Shown here: positions 33,225 to 45,373 of the stretch, piece by piece | Numbering within the stretch: position 1 is the stretch's first letter | How the letters are laid out: every line of letters starts with the position of its first letter | Assembly (NCBI GenBank): GCA_026018925.1 | Contig: JAKSZU010000009.1 | Location: 73,132,041 to 73,196,040 of the forward strand | Source of the DNA: Tupaia tana | Lineage: Eukaryota; Chordata; Mammalia; Scandentia; Tupaiidae | Direction of reading: 5' to 3' | DNA: 64,000 nt | Made by a program: the position numbers and the translations under genes | The notes under the pieces: model-generated | The model's database searches: none | Told to the model about the DNA's origin: nothing | The model's input: only the letters and a program-made list of their open reading frames with translations

Positions 33225-34275
33225 TCATCAGCTTTGGTCCACCTGTCTCTTTTTGTACCAATATTATGCTGTTTTGATTATCATAGGTTTGTAATACATT
33301 TTTGGATCTGAGAGTGAGATGCCTCCTACTCTACTCTTTTTGTGCAGTATCATTTTTGCAATATGGGGTCTTTTATAATTCCAGGTGAATTGTGTGATTG
33401 TTTTTTTCTAAATCCCTGAAGATTATCTCTGAGGGACCAGCAGTTAGCATAATGGCTATGTCGCTGGACACCCATGTAGTCGACCACGGTTCGCATCCCA
33501 GACCCGATGGCTTAAAACTCACGCCGGGTGCGTGTGCCTGTGTGCCCAAGATCCCGAGAGGAGAATGGAGGAGAAGGGACTGTGGCATGGCCATCCCCCC
33601 TAGGGGGGTGATTTCTTGCTTTCTGTCTCTCTGTCTGTCTGGCGAGCACATGCGCTTTATAGCAAAAACCTCTCAAAAAGAAAAAGATTATCTCTCATAA
33701 TTTGATTGACACTGCATCAAATTTGTAGATTAATTTGGTAACAATGAAATTTTGATTATATTAACTATTCCAATCCTGGAACATGTATGTCTTCCCACTT
33801 TTTTGTGTCATTTTCAATTTTTTTTTTTTTTAGTTTTTCATAGTTTTCCTTGTAGAAGTCTTTGATTTCTTTGGTTAGGTTTACTCCTAGGTATCTAATA
33901 CATTTTCTGGTTATTGTAAATGAAATTGATTTATTCAATTCTACCTCAGTATGTTCACTATTGGTGTATAGAAATGCTATACATTTTTATGTTGATTTTG
34001 TATCCTGCCATTTTACTCTATTCATTTATTGCTCCCAGGACTTTTTTGTTCTGTGTACTATTTTGGGTTTTCTATGTATTTGATCATTTCCTCTGCAAAT
34101 GTAGGTAAGTCCACTTCTTTTTTCCCTATTTCAATTCCTTTAATTTTAGTCTCTTTTCTGATTGCATTGGGTAGGAATTCTAGTACTATGTTGAAAAGGA
34201 GTGGAGAAAGTGGGAAGACTTGTTTTGTTCCAGTTTTTAGTGGAAATAGTTTCAGCTTTTCTCCATTTAGCATGC
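33225..34275 (-). mobile_element. L1 ORF2 fragment, minus strand
   Basis: Internal ORF2 part running from the RT thumb region (33225, tttggtccacctgtctcttt) to the RT palm (34058-34312 encodes [20 protein letters not shown]). 5' and 3' ends missing; one SINE inside at 33433-33685. Frames are broken. Confidence 0.85.
33433..33685 (+). mobile_element. Type 1 SINE in L1
   Basis: TSD gattatctct at 33421-33430 and 33686-33695. Head gggaccagcagttagcataa, palindrome cccccctagggggg, short A tail. Confidence 0.96.
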
Positions 34276-34640
34276 AGTTTTTAAACAGAACTCTTATGAT
34301 AAACATTTTCAAATATACTAAAAAGTGTTGATAATAGAATAATCACAATACTATTATCACATCCAGAAAATTGACAATAATGCCTTAATGTCTTCTAATA
34401 CCTGTGATTCTAGACTATTTTAAAAATGTTTTGTTTGAATAAGTATCTAAACTGCATATTGCATTTATTTGATATGTATCTTAAAACTCTTTAAATCTAT
34501 AACATATGATCCATACCATTTGCTAGCTGAATAGATTGAGTCCTCTGTGCTATAGAATTTTGCACACTATGGAACTGACTGCCTTCATCCTGAAGTGTCT
34601 CTAATACGTATCTTAATCTTTCTGATTTCTTATGTAATAG
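34276..34640. other. Ancient mammalian interspersed repeat, family unnamed
   Basis: Appears to continue the consensus seen at 11156-11455 (caatactattatcacatcca, aattgacaataatgccttaa, gatatgtatcttaaaactct). Not named. Confidence 0.4.
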
Positions 34641-35436
34641 CAATTAAATAAAAATATTTGATTATATTTGGAGTTCTATTTTATTTGTGTGGTCCTGAAT
34701 TATTACACTGAATCTTTCCAAGATAATTTCCCTTTTTACTACATCTTATTTAAACTCCAGACCTCATTACTATAATTAAATTTCAAAGTATAAAAAAAAC
34801 CCTGAAAGATGAAGTTGAATAAATTTCTCAAAAAGTACAAAAAAAGAGTAAAAAATTGAAAATAAAGGAGGAAAGACATTCAAAAATTGTCAATTAATCT
34901 AACATCAAAAACCCAGAAGTTTCAGAAAGGGAAAAGATATAAAAATGAAGAGAAAATTTTCAAAGAACTAATTCAGTACATGAATAAAAAAAATTTGCAC
35001 ACAATAACTTTTCATCATAAAACTGGAAATGCAAAAGACTATTAATACTCTTCAACTGAAGACCAACAAGAACACAACAATAGTCAAATAAGATGGTTTT
35101 ATTTTTCAGTGCAGCAAGAAAGAACAGACTTCATAGAAAATTATAAAAATATTTTATACGGTGAGCATACTAATTGTCCCTATTTTCTTTTTCTGAATCA
35201 AGATTTTTTCAGACAGTTAATGATAATCTCTTTGAAATTCTCTAAGGCTAATTTGTTACATGAATCGTGTAACAATTTGTAGTTAATCATTTATTAATAT
35301 AAATTTGTATATATAGAATATACAATTAAGCATACACAGAAATATAAAAGTATAAAAATGTCAATACTCTGGAATGTTTAACTATAACTTTAAAATGCAA
35401 TCAATTTATCTTTATTAAGTAAAATTGAAACCTACC
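34641..35436. other. Unassigned, very AT-rich sequence
   Basis: About 800 bp, A-rich on the plus strand between 34790 and 35000. No gene or repeat family recognised. Confidence 0.5.
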
Positions 35437-36268
35437 AAGGACCCCCTAATGTATTTTCTAGGGTTCCTGAAATATATAGTCCCTTTACATTGCAATGGCC
35501 CAGAGTAAGGAGTAAGTCTTCAGACTTTGGTTATGATAATGACCAACATGGACCATAAATGAGGGCCATTTGACCTCTAAAACTCTCACTGAAAGGAAAG
35601 ATAAGGTTTTCATTTTAATATGTAAGATGTTTTATAGGCTAGAAACTGCTGGTTGTGAGCTCAAAGACTCCAGGCTCAACAGTTCCAGACATCTGAAGAG
35701 AAATTGGATTATCTAAGGCCTCACCAATCAAGAACGCCCACGAGATGATCATGCCTTTTTGAACCAATCACTGAATTGATCATGCATCTAGGACTTCTGC
35801 CCCTAATTTTTGCCCTTAAAAATGCATGTGGGGCAGGAACCAGCAGTTGGCGTAATGGCTATGTCGCTGGACTCCCAAGTAGTCGACCGCGGTTTGCGTC
35901 CCGGACCCGGTGGCTTAAAACTCATGCCGGGCGTGTGTGTGTGCGTGTCCAAGATCCCAAGAGGAGAATAAAGGAGAAGGGATTGCAGCATGACCATCCC
36001 TCCTGGGAGGTGATTTCTTGCTTTCTGTCTCTATGTCTCTCTCTGTCTGTCTGGCGAGCGCACGCACCCTATAGCAAAAACCTCTCCAAAAAAACCAAAA
36101 AATGCATGTGGGGGACATCTCGGGGAGATGGATCTTTTCAGCATGAGCTGCCCCACTCTCCTTGCTTTGCGCTTTGCAATAAAGCTGTACTTTCCTTCAT
36201 CACACCATGTGCCTATGGTTTGGTTTCATAGAACTTGGTCGAATGAACCTGATTTGAGTTAGATAACA
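35437..36268 (+). mobile_element. LTR (about 370 bp) plus adjoining ERV-like sequence, split by a SINE
   Basis: Matches, in inverted orientation, 37335 to about 37890. LTR proper is about 35621-36268: starts tgtaagatgttttataggct, ends gatttgagttagataaca, and has the polyadenylation signal ctttgcaataaagc near 36170. A purine-rich run gaaaggaaagataagg just upstream could be the polypurine tract, making this a 3' LTR with 35437-35605 as internal sequence. SINE at 35834-36096. Class I (gammaretrovirus-like) is a guess from the R-region style. Confidence 0.7.
35834..36096 (+). mobile_element. Type 1 SINE in LTR
   Basis: TSD aaaaatgcatgtgggg on both sides (about 35818-35833 and 36099-36114). The empty site is visible in the convergent LTR copy at about 37490-37510. 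Confidence 0.96.
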
Positions 36269-36508
36269 AAATAATATCTCAGATAACACACTATTTATCT
36301 GACCTAGATGTTCCTAGAGTGTGTGCATAACAACTGAATTATTTTTTATCAATTAATCTTTGAAGTTTCTGAAGAGAGAAAAATAGAAATGGGACAGAAT
36401 AAAAAATGAGAGGTGGCTGGTTGCAGGCAAGTAACTAATGGTTTCCTCTCATTAAATAGCAGGAAGATAAGTTTAGATATAGAAAAAGAGGGGTTTTTTA
36501 AACAGATT

Positions 36509-36768
36509 TTTTTTTCTGAGAGGTTTTCGCTATAGGGCGCGTGCGCTCGCCAGACAGACAGAGAGAGACATAGAGACAGAAAGCGAGAAATCACCCCCTG
36601 GGGGGATGGTCACGCCGCAATCCCTTCTCCTCCATTCTCCTCTCAGGATCTTGGGCACGCACGCACACGTGCCCGGCGTGAGGTTTAAGCCACCGGGTCC
36701 GGGACGTGAACCACGGTCGACTACGTGGGAGTCCAGCAACATAGCCATTACGCCAACTGCTGGTTCCC
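36509..36768 (-). mobile_element. Type 1 SINE
   Basis: TSD taaacagatt at 36499-36508 and 36769-36778. CpG-rich; head ends ccaactgctggttccc. Confidence 0.97.
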
Positions 36769-36792
36769 TAAACAGATTATGTTTTAAAGAAT

Positions 36793-36903
36793 TGTTTAAT
36801 TTTATTTATTCATTTATTTATTTTAATTTTACCAGAGACACACACACACAAACACACACACACACACACACATACACACACATACAGAGAGAGAGAAAGA
36901 AAG

Positions 36904-36939
<36 letters not shown>

Positions 36940-37031
36940 GTGAGAAATCAAGCCACCAGATCCAGGACTGGAGCCATGGTTGCCATATGGGAGTTTCCAG
37001 CACCTTAACCACCATACCACCTGCTGGTCCC
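36793..37031 (-). mobile_element. Type 2 SINE with (CA)n and (GA)n
   Basis: AT-rich tail, ttaccagagacacacac, (CA)n 36838-36888, (GA)n about 36885-36936, ccagatccaggactggagcc, head ending ccacctgctggtccc. Confidence 0.9.
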
Positions 37032-37334
37032 AGGAAGTTTTGATAAATATACACACACAAAATGAGAGTGTCATACAACTATTCTGACATAATATGAACC
37101 CTTGACAATTTTCTCAATCTGAACAAGAAAAAAAAAACAGTGCTTATTAATCCCCAAAAAGAAGAAACAGAGGAGGTGATGTTTCCCACACTAAACAAAA
37201 TTATCTCTCTTCTAGACAAACAAAATGAACAAGATGAAAAATTTCCTTGTTTATTGAATTGAAAGTTCTCAAAATGTTCAGCTAACTTTTGCAGTTCATG
37301 TGACTTCCCAGTCATTTTTGTAATGGTTGTTTTA

Positions 37335-37703
37335 TGTTACTGAACTCAAATCAGGTTCGCTTGTCCAAGTGCTATAAAACCAAGCCATAGGCACATGGTG
37401 TGATGAAGGAAAGTCTAGCTTTATTGCAAAGCGCAAAGCAAGGAGAGCGGGGCTGCTCGTGCTGAACAGACCTGGTTTCCCCGAGATGTTCCCCAGATGC
37501 CTTTTTAAGGACAAAAATTAGGAGCAGAGGTCCTAGGCGCATGATTAATTCAGTGATTGGTTCAAGAGGGCATGATCATCTTGTGGGCATTCTTGATTGG
37601 TGAGGCCTTAGATAGTCAAATTCCTCTTTAGGTGTCTGGAACCATTCAGCCTGGAGTATTTGAGCTCACAACCAGCAGTTTCTAGCCTACAAAACATCTT
37701 ACA
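37335..37703 (-). mobile_element. LTR (about 370 bp), convergent partner of 35621-36268
   Basis: Reverse complement begins tgtaagatgttttgtaggct and ends gagttcagtaaca. Same polyadenylation region and no SINE. By eye roughly 90% identical to the plus-strand copy. Confidence 0.8.
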
Positions 37704-38514
37704 TATTGAAATCAAAACCTTTTTTCCTTTCAGTGAGAGTTTTAGAGGTCAAATGGCCCTCACTCATGGTCCATGTTGGTCATTATCATAACCAAAATCT
37801 GAAAACTTACTCCTTACTCTGGGCCATTACAATGTAAATGAACTTTATATTTCAGGAACCCTAGAAAATACATTAGGGGGTCCTTACTTGGTTTCATTTA
37901 TATACCATATCTGTTCTGGCTTTAAATCCTCAGAAAATTTGGAATTGATATTAAAAATAGTAATATCAGGAGGAATTCCTAAATGTTTGGTAAAGATGCT
38001 GATTAAAGAGACAGTTTTAAGTTTCCCATATTTTGTATTATCTGTAACTAAAGAACCTTTTAGGGCAAATTTTTAGTCCAAATTGCATTTACAGATCTCC
38101 TCATAGCAATTAAAGAAAGTAGACTCTTGATCAGTTGGAGTTTTAATTTCTTTTTGTTCTAAGGCACCTCCTCTTAAATTAACATTTTTTTTCCATAATG
38201 AAAGTTCTTCAATTGGCCACTGTAATTACAAATTGGTCTGTGCTATTTTGCCAGTTACAAAAATGTATGCAAAACAGCAGTGTAGTGAAAAAAAAAAAAA
38301 GGAAAGCTTTTTGCAGGACCAGGAAGAATTTCAGATTTCAGATTAAAATGATTCCATAAAAATCACAACATGTTTGTGAGGAGGATGTTTGTGTGACTTT
38401 GTGTCCCCAAAGTTTTCCCAAAGACCAATATTTACCAGAAAGGGACCAGAAAATATCTCCTAGTTCTAGGCAGATGCAACTAAAATAAAAACTGCTCTTC
38501 ATGACACAAAAATT
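37704..38514 (-). mobile_element. Probable ERV internal sequence upstream of the LTR
   Basis: Similarity to the plus-strand copy continues to about 37890, beyond the LTR start and across a purine-rich run. Beyond that, 37890-38514 has no recognised repeat and only short broken frames in antisense. Taken as the internal 3' end of the provirus; no gag, pol or env motif was identified. Confidence 0.4.
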
Positions 38515-38530
38515 AGACTGAGCAAGTTTT

Positions 38531-38784
38531 TTTTTTTTTTTTTTTTACAGAGAAATTTCTGCAATAGGATACGTGCTTTCATGAGAGAGACAAGAGACAG
38601 AAAGTGAGAAATCACCCCGAAGAGGTGCCCACGCTACAGTCCCTTCTCCAGTCTCATCCCAGGATTTTGGGCACATGTGTACATGCACCCAGTGTGAGTT
38701 TTAAATCACGAGGTCTGGGACATGACCTGAGGTCGGCCATGTGGGAGTTCAGCAACATAACCACTACACTATCTGCTGGTTCTG
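38531..38784 (-). mobile_element. Type 1 SINE, diverged
   Basis: Poly-T, cagagaaatttctgcaatag, body, head ending actatctgctggttc. TSD agactgagcaagttttt / agactgaacaagttttt. Confidence 0.92.
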
Positions 38785-38811
38785 AGACTGAACAAGTTTT
38801 TAAAATGGTGA

Positions 38812-39004
38812 TCTGGGTGAGAAGTAGGGAATCAAGGGGCAGGGAAAAAAAGCAAAATATGTAATAAATATGAAATGAAAAATTATTTGTTGATAATAAC
38901 ATGTATGGTAATATCCTTGATTATGCCAATATGCAGTGTATTCTGGATGGGAAATCTCATTTAGTATGCTGTGATCTACAGTGAATGAACATAAAATAAA
39001 TAAT
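38812..39004 (+). mobile_element. 5'-truncated HAL1-like tail
   Basis: Last about 190 bp of the HAL1-like 3' UTR (attctggatgggaaatctca, ctacagtgaatgaacataaa). Imperfect TSD tttttaaaatggtgatct / ttttaaaaatggtgacct. Confidence 0.8.
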
Positions 39005-39237
39005 TTTTTAAAAATGGTGACCTAGAAAAAAGTTTGTCCAAGGAACGTCTGAAAAATCTAAACTCAGTCCCCAGGCTGATTTGAGAATGGTAAGTAATTG
39101 TATCTACCCATGAAAGATCTGAGAGTGATTGACTTTTAGAACAGGAATTGGTGGAGTGAGGGAGAAGGAGGAAACTGCTCTTTTTTAATTTTAAGTTTGC
39201 AGTGTTTTGTTTTTCACTCTTTGAACTGGGGACACAA
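39005..39237. other. Unassigned sequence, possibly ERV-internal
   Basis: Lies beyond the SINE and tail insertions on the 5' side of the minus-strand ERV. Could continue its internal region, but no retroviral motif is visible. Confidence 0.3.
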
Positions 39238-39354
39238 AAATGGAAAATTATCTGTTGATAATAATGTGTATGATAATACCTTTAAATAGGTTAATATACA
39301 GTCTATTCATGCTGGCAAAATTCATTTTACAAGCTGTAATGATATATAATGGTT
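39238..39354 (+). mobile_element. Short L1/HAL1-like tail
   Basis: atggaaaattatctgttgat, then ctattcatgctggcaaaatt and caagctgtaatgatatataa: the tail module shared with 2600-2720 and 46440-46530. Confidence 0.65.
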
Positions 39355-39674
39355 GGGGACCAACAGATGGGGTAGTGGTTATATCGTTAGACTACCACAT
39401 GACTCACCATGGTTTGAGTCCCAGACCCGGTGGTTTCAAAACCACACCAGGCACATGTTATTGCGTGTCCAAGATCCCAGGAGGAGAATGGAGAAGGGAT
39501 TGTGGCATGGCCATTCCCCTGGGGAGTGATTTCTCATTTTCCCTTTCACTGTGTCTGTCTCTCTCTCTCTCCCCCACAAGCACATGTACCCAAGTCAAAA
39601 ACAAGAAGAAAAAAACTTCCAAAAAAAAATATATATATATATGTACATATATATATATACACACACACACACAG
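39355..39674 (+). mobile_element. Type 1 SINE with microsatellite tail
   Basis: Head ggggaccaacagatggggta, B box ggtttgagtcc, body shortened near the end, then an A tail followed by (TA)n and (CA)n (39630-39674). Confidence 0.9.
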
Positions 39675-40264
39675 TAATTTAATGTATAGAAATAAATAAG
39701 TAAACTGTGAAAAAAGTAAAAAAAAAAAAACTGAGAGGAAAACTTTTCTGAAGTCAATAAAGTCTTCAATTTGCATAACAAAGGGCAAAAAATATGACTA
39801 GAAAAGCTGACTAAGACCAAGCAACCCAAAACAAATGATGGCACTAAGATATATCCTGGTCTAGTTACAGATATTTTCTAGGAGAGGTATCATTGGACTT
39901 GCTCTAGATTTCTCTCAAGCAATGCCTGGTGTCCTAAGTCATTGAAGGAAAATCTGCAAAGCTCTCAGGGAAAGAAAATCTGGTCCTAAAACACCACCAA
40001 GCCAAGTTGCCTTTCAGGTTGAGAAACAATAGTAAGCCATTTGCAACATGCAGCAACTCAAGGAATACAGCAACCATAAATCTTTAACCTGATTATCGAA
40101 TCCAAAAAGGAAGTGAATTTAAAATAAAATCATAAAGAGAATGAAGAAGTTGTTGAAAAAAGAGTAGTAGTGGGCTTCAAATCATTTTATTCACAGAACT
40201 AATATTAAATAACTATAGAAATTATAACTACAAAAGAGAATAGAAGTGACATAACACTGATAAT
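39675..40264. other. Unassigned AT-rich sequence
   Basis: About 590 bp; nothing recognised. Confidence 0.5.
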
Positions 40265-40550
40265 GCTAAAATTAACAATGAAGAATCAGGAGGAGAGAGG
40301 AGAAGGCAGGCAATGTAGAATTAAGACATAATAGCAGCAATAGCAAGTGTAGATTACAGAGACTGATAGGAGGGGGTAGACAGTTGGGTGGTAGAAGAGA
40401 GGGGCTCAGTAAAAAAATGGACAGACAAGAATGGAAAGTCACTGTGTACCGTAATATCTTTTGACTTGCTTGGCATGCAGTGTATTTGTGCTGTGAGAAC
40501 CCATATTGCATTCTGTAAAGATATACAGTGATTAAATATAAATTTAAAAA
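40265..40550 (+). mobile_element. L1-type 3' tail, 5'-truncated
   Basis: agagactgataggagggggt, gacaagaatggaaagtcact, gcttggcatgcagtgtattt, ctgtaaagatatacagtgat, then an A/T-rich end: the same tail layout as the other L1/HAL1-like tails. Confidence 0.65.
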
Positions 40551-40697
40551 GAATGTTGATTTCCTCATCTTTCATAGCATAGAGAGCAGATTTTGAAAGT
40601 TGATTATAGGTGCCAAATAGATTTCTAAAATTCAAATGAACCTTAACATTATATCAACCTAAATATTTTTATAATAAATTTTATTGAAAAATTAAAA

Positions 40698-41765
40698 GGA
40701 TTTATTTTGTCCTTGTCTGTTTTTGGTATCAAAGTAATAGAAGCTTCATAAAATGAGTTTGGGAGGATTCTTTCATTTTTGAATCTTTAGGAATAATTTG
40801 AGAAAAATTGGAGTTAGCTCTTTAAAAACTTTGTAAAGTTCATAAGGGAAGACATCAGGACCTTTTTCTTGGGAGACTATTTATCACTGCTTCAATCTCT
40901 TTACTTGTTATTGGTCTATTCGGGTTTTTTATTTCATCCTGATTCAACCTAGGTAGCTTGTACTTATCCAGATATCTGCCCATCACATCTAGATTTTCTA
41001 GTTTGTTACATATAGTTACTGATAGTATTATTCTTTTTTTTTTGTATTTCAAATATGTCTGTTGTAATATTGCCAGCTTCATAACTAATTTTATCTATAG
41101 GGTTCCTTTCTCTATTCTTCTTAATTAGTCTATCTTATGGCTTATCAATTTGTTTATCCTCTCAGCTTTTCATTTTGTTTATTTTGTATAGATTCTTTTA
41201 TTCTCTATTTCATTTATGTCAGCTCTATTCATCACTATTTTTTTCTTCTTTTATTTTAGTGTATTTTGTTGTTGCTATTTTTCCAATTCATTAATATGAG
41301 ATGCTAAGTTATTTATTTGTCACATTTCTATTTTTTTCTTGTGAGCATGAATGGTAATAAACTTGCCTCTTATGAATGCTTTTGCTGTGTCTCAAAGGTT
41401 ATGAAGAGTAGTGTGTTCATTGTCATTAGCTTCAATGGATCTTTTGATTTCAGTTGTAATTTCTTAAGTAGTTTAAAAGTCTTTCAGGAGTAGAATATTC
41501 AATTTCCATGTTTTTGCATATTTTTAAGGACTCATTCTGTGGTTGATTTCAAGTTTAATTCCATTGCGGTCAGAGAAGATACGGGATATATTAATAGTTT
41601 CTATACTCATAAATTTATATAAACTTATTTTATGATCTATGATGTGGTCAATCTTTGATGATGCTCCATGTGGAGATGAGAACAAAGTATATTCTGTAGT
41701 TGCACAATGGAATACTCTCTACATATTTGCCAGTTCCATTTAGTTCATGATATATATCAGTATCC
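40698..41765 (-). pseudogene. L1 ORF2 segment in inverted orientation (twin-primed 5' part)
   Basis: Antisense ORF2 sequence from the RT start region (about 40700-41100; 40855-41082 encodes [20 protein letters not shown]) to the late endonuclease region near 41765. There it switches abruptly to sense ORF2 that begins further downstream in the element. Confidence 0.88.
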
Positions 41766-42163
41766 CCAATGAATACTTATACAAAAGTTTTCAGCAAGAT
41801 ATTAGCAAACCAAATCCAACAACATATCTAGATTGTACACCATGACCAGAAAGATTTTATTCCAAAGATTCAAGGTTGGTTCAACATATGTATTACAATA
41901 AATGTAATACACCACAACAATAGAAAGAAGGAAAAAAATCATATCATAATATCTATAGATGCAGAAAAAGCATTTGATAAAATACAACATCACTTCATGA
42001 TCAAAACTCTCAGAAAAATTGGGGTAGATGAGATATTGCTCAACATAATAAAAGTCATATACTGACAGACCTACCACAAACATCATACTAAATGGAAAAA
42101 AGCTAAAAGTGTTCTCATTAAAAACTGAAACAAGACAAGGTTGCCCACTCTCTCCATTGCTTT

Positions 42164-42427
42164 TTTTTTTCTTTTTTTTTTTTTTGGAGAGGTTTTTGCT
42201 ATAGGGCACGTGTGCTCGCCAGACAGACAGAGAGAGACAGAAAGCGAGAAATCACCCCCCGGGGGGGATGGTCACGCCGCAATCCCTTCTCCTCCATTCT
42301 CCTCTTGGGATCTTGGGCACACACGCACATGCGCCCGGCGTGAGTTTAAGCCACCGGGTCTGGGACGCAAACCGCGGTCAACTACGTGGGAGTCCAGCGA
42401 CATAGCCATTACACTAACTGCTGGTCC
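42164..42427 (-). mobile_element. Type 1 SINE in L1
   Basis: TSD ctctccattgcttttt / ctctccactgcttttt. CpG-rich body with ccccccgggggggatgg; head ends ctaactgctggtcc. Confidence 0.96.
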
Positions 42428-42890
42428 CTCTCCACTGCTTTTTACCATAGTGCTGGAAGTGCTAGTCATGCAATCAGACAAGAGAGTAAAATAAAAGGCA
42501 TTCAGATAAAAAAAAAATAAGACATGAAACTGTCCCTATTTGCAGACAAAATGATATATACCTAGAAAAATCCAAATGAATACACACACACAAAAAAAAA
42601 CTCCTAGAATCAGTAAACGAATTGAGGAGAGTTGCAGGATACAAAGTAAATCTACAAAAATCTAAAGTTTTTAATCAACAATAATGAACAGACTGAGACA
42701 GAATTGAGAAAGTAATCCTATTTACAATAGCTACAAAACAAATAAAATACCTAGGAATAAATATAACCAAAGAAGTAAAAGACCTTTACATGGAAAAGTG
42801 TAAAAAACTGAAAAAATAAATTGAATCTGATAGAAGAAAATACAAGGATAGCCCATGCTCTTGCATTGGAAGAATCAATATAATCAAAAT

Positions 42891-43048
42891 TTATCTGTTG
42901 AAGATATTTCGTAGTTTTATCAACAGTACTAGGGAGAAATGTTCACCTGTTGAAATATCCATTTTTTAAGACAAATAATAATGTGATTGAATGTATGGAA
43001 GAAAATAAAAGGAAAAAAATAAATAAAAGGAAAAAAAGTATATATATA

Positions 43049-43092
<44 letters not shown>
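42891..43092 (+). mobile_element. L1 3' tail inserted in L1 ORF2, with (TA)n
   Basis: Exact 12-bp TSD tataatcaaaat at 42879-42890 and 43093-43104. Carries only the last about 125 bp of an L1 3' UTR (gttcacctgttgaaatatcc, caaataataatgtgattgaa) plus A-rich and (TA)n sequence (43039-43092). Confidence 0.92.
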
Positions 43093-43100
<8 letters not shown>

Positions 43101-44600
43101 CAAAATGTCAGTCTTACCCATGGTAATTAACATATTCAATGAAATTCTGGTCCAATTACCTGAGACATTCTTTGCAGAAATAGAAAAAAAAATTCCAAAC
43201 TTCTTTCTGGAATCAAAAAAGACCTTGTATCACCAAGGCAATGGTGTATCAAAAAATTAAAGTAAGAGATATCTCACTACCTTATTTTAAAGTATACTAC
43301 AAATAAGTGATGATTAAAAGAGCATGGAACAGAATAGATAATCCAAAAATAAACCCCAAATTATACAGTCAGCTGATTTTGAAAAAGGATTTAAGACAAT
43401 TCAGTGGAGAAATCTCTTTAGCAAATGGTATTAGAAGAACTGAATATCCATCTGCAGAACAAAAAATCTGGAACCCTATTTCTCACCATTAACTAGAATT
43501 AACACAAAATGGACCAAAGACTTAAATATAAAGCCTCTAAACACTAAAGTACTGGTAGAAAATGTAGGGGAAACTTTTAAAGACATTGGAGTAGACAACC
43601 ATTTCTTAAATAAGACCCCTAAAGCACAGGCACTGGTCCCTAAAATGACAACTGGGATTGTATCAAAATAAGAAGATTCCTCATAGCAAAGCGCCTATAA
43701 CTAAGTGAAAAGACAAATTTCAGAATAGGAGAAAATTTTGTTCTGCAAATTATTCCTCAGATAAGGGACTGATATCTAGAATACACAGAAAACTTTATCA
43801 ACTCACTCATAAAGAAGGAAATAATCAAATTAAAAAGTGGGCAAATGAATTGAATAGGTAACTCTCCAAAGAAGACTTAAGAATTCCATGGGCCATATGA
43901 TAAATGTTCAGTCTCTTGTCATAAGGGAAATGCAAGTTAAAACTACAGTGAAATATCCTTTAACCCCAGTTAGAATGGCTAGGATCAAAAAAAGAATAAA
44001 TGTTGGAGAGGCTGTGATGAAAGGGAACTTTCTTACACTGCTAGTGGGAATGCAAATTAGTCCAGCCTCTGTGGATAACAATATAGAAGTTCCTAAAAGA
44101 CCTACAAATAGAACTTCCATATGACCCAGCAATCCCACTCCTTGGTATCTACCCAAAGGATAAGAAAGCACGGTTGGAAAGACATCTGCACATTCATGTT
44201 TACTGCAGCATTATTTATAATTGCTAAAACATAGAATCAACCTAAGTGTTCTAAAAATGATGATTAGGTTGAAAAACTATGGCACATATATACTATGAAA
44301 TATTACACAGCTACAAAAAAACACAGCTGTAACAAGCAATGAAATTCTATCATTCAACTCAAAATGGATGAAAATAGAAGACTTACTGTTGAATGAAGTG
44401 AGTCAGATTTTGAAAGATGCACATGTATAACCCCAATCAATTTTTACTGAGTGTCTGCACTTCATAGAAAAGGTTGAGAGAATTGAAGATGTGAGGGTGG
44501 AGAGGGTGTGTGTGGATGCTAGTAACAGTTGGAGGGGGAATGGTTGGTAGAGAGTGTGCGGCAGAAAAACAAGAAAAAAAAATAAAAGGGATTTTAAAAA

Positions 44601-45196
44601 TATATTCAATGGTGGAAAAACATGTATCTGAAATTAAGTAACTCCTTTAGTTCTGTTTATTTCTCTATTAAATACAAATAGCATTTATTGTAATTTCATA
44701 TTTTCAATTTAATGTAGAATTCAATGATTAGATTATATTTTTGTTAATTCTTTCAAATGTTTAGGCTGTCTCTTCATGCCTCCATTCATCCAATCATAGG
44801 TAATAGATTGAATTATTGGTCCAAATTATTTGCTCCCCTATAATCAGAATTATATATCAGCAACTTTTGCCAATACTTCAGAGTAAGTGAAGTATACTTC
44901 TCTGATCCTTGACTTTAGATTTAGTCATACGACTAGCTTTGGCCAATAGTATGTTAGAAGACAAAAAACGTATCTGCAAAGTTTGATTTAGGTATTTTCT
45001 AATGTGGCCATTACTATAAGAGAAACATACCCTTTTATCCATTGTTCTGATCAAGGCACTATAAGGAAATATAAGGATCAAAACCAATTGATAGGCCTAC
45101 AAACTATAGAACTTTCCCTGCTAACCCACATAAGCATGAATGAGAAACAGATGCCTATCAATTAAATACCATTGATATTTTGTGGTTGTTGTTTCT
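44601..45196. other. Old unassigned repeat-like sequence
   Basis: 44860-45100 contains phrases such as ctttggccaatagtatgtta that resemble ancient mammalian interspersed repeats. No family assigned, no gene. Confidence 0.35.
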
Positions 45197-45373
45197 TTAG
45201 AATTATTTATTTAATTTAATTTATTATTATTATTATCTAATTTTCTATAGGGCAAGTGCACTCACCAGAGAGAGAGGTAAAGTGAGAAAACAAGCCACCA
45301 GGTCCAGGACTGTAAGTGTGGTCAGCCATGTGGGAGTCCAGTGCCTTAATCACCACACCTCCCACTGGCCCCA
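45197..45373 (-). mobile_element. Type 2 SINE
   Basis: AT-rich tail with (TTA)n, ctatagggcaagtgcactca, aagccaccaggtccaggact, head ending ctcccactggcccc. Confidence 0.9.

Larger units (their letters stand above)
41766..44600 (+). pseudogene. L1 ORF2 from RT to 3' UTR, sense part of the same insertion
   Basis: Begins at the RT block (PMNTYTKVFSKILANQIQQH), continues through [17 protein letters not shown] near 41960, is interrupted by a SINE (42164-42427) and a foreign L1 tail (42891-43092), then runs through the C-terminal region (about 43100-44300) and a 3' UTR ending in an A-rich tail near 44590. Together with 40698-41765 it is one twin-primed L1. A possible weak TSD (taaaagggattt-like) lies at both ends. 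Confidence 0.88.

Noticed and set aside
35621-37703. The two LTRs as 5' and 3' LTRs of one provirus
   Set aside because: They are in opposite orientation and the 1.07 kb between them contains no retroviral gene sequence, only SINEs and unassigned DNA.
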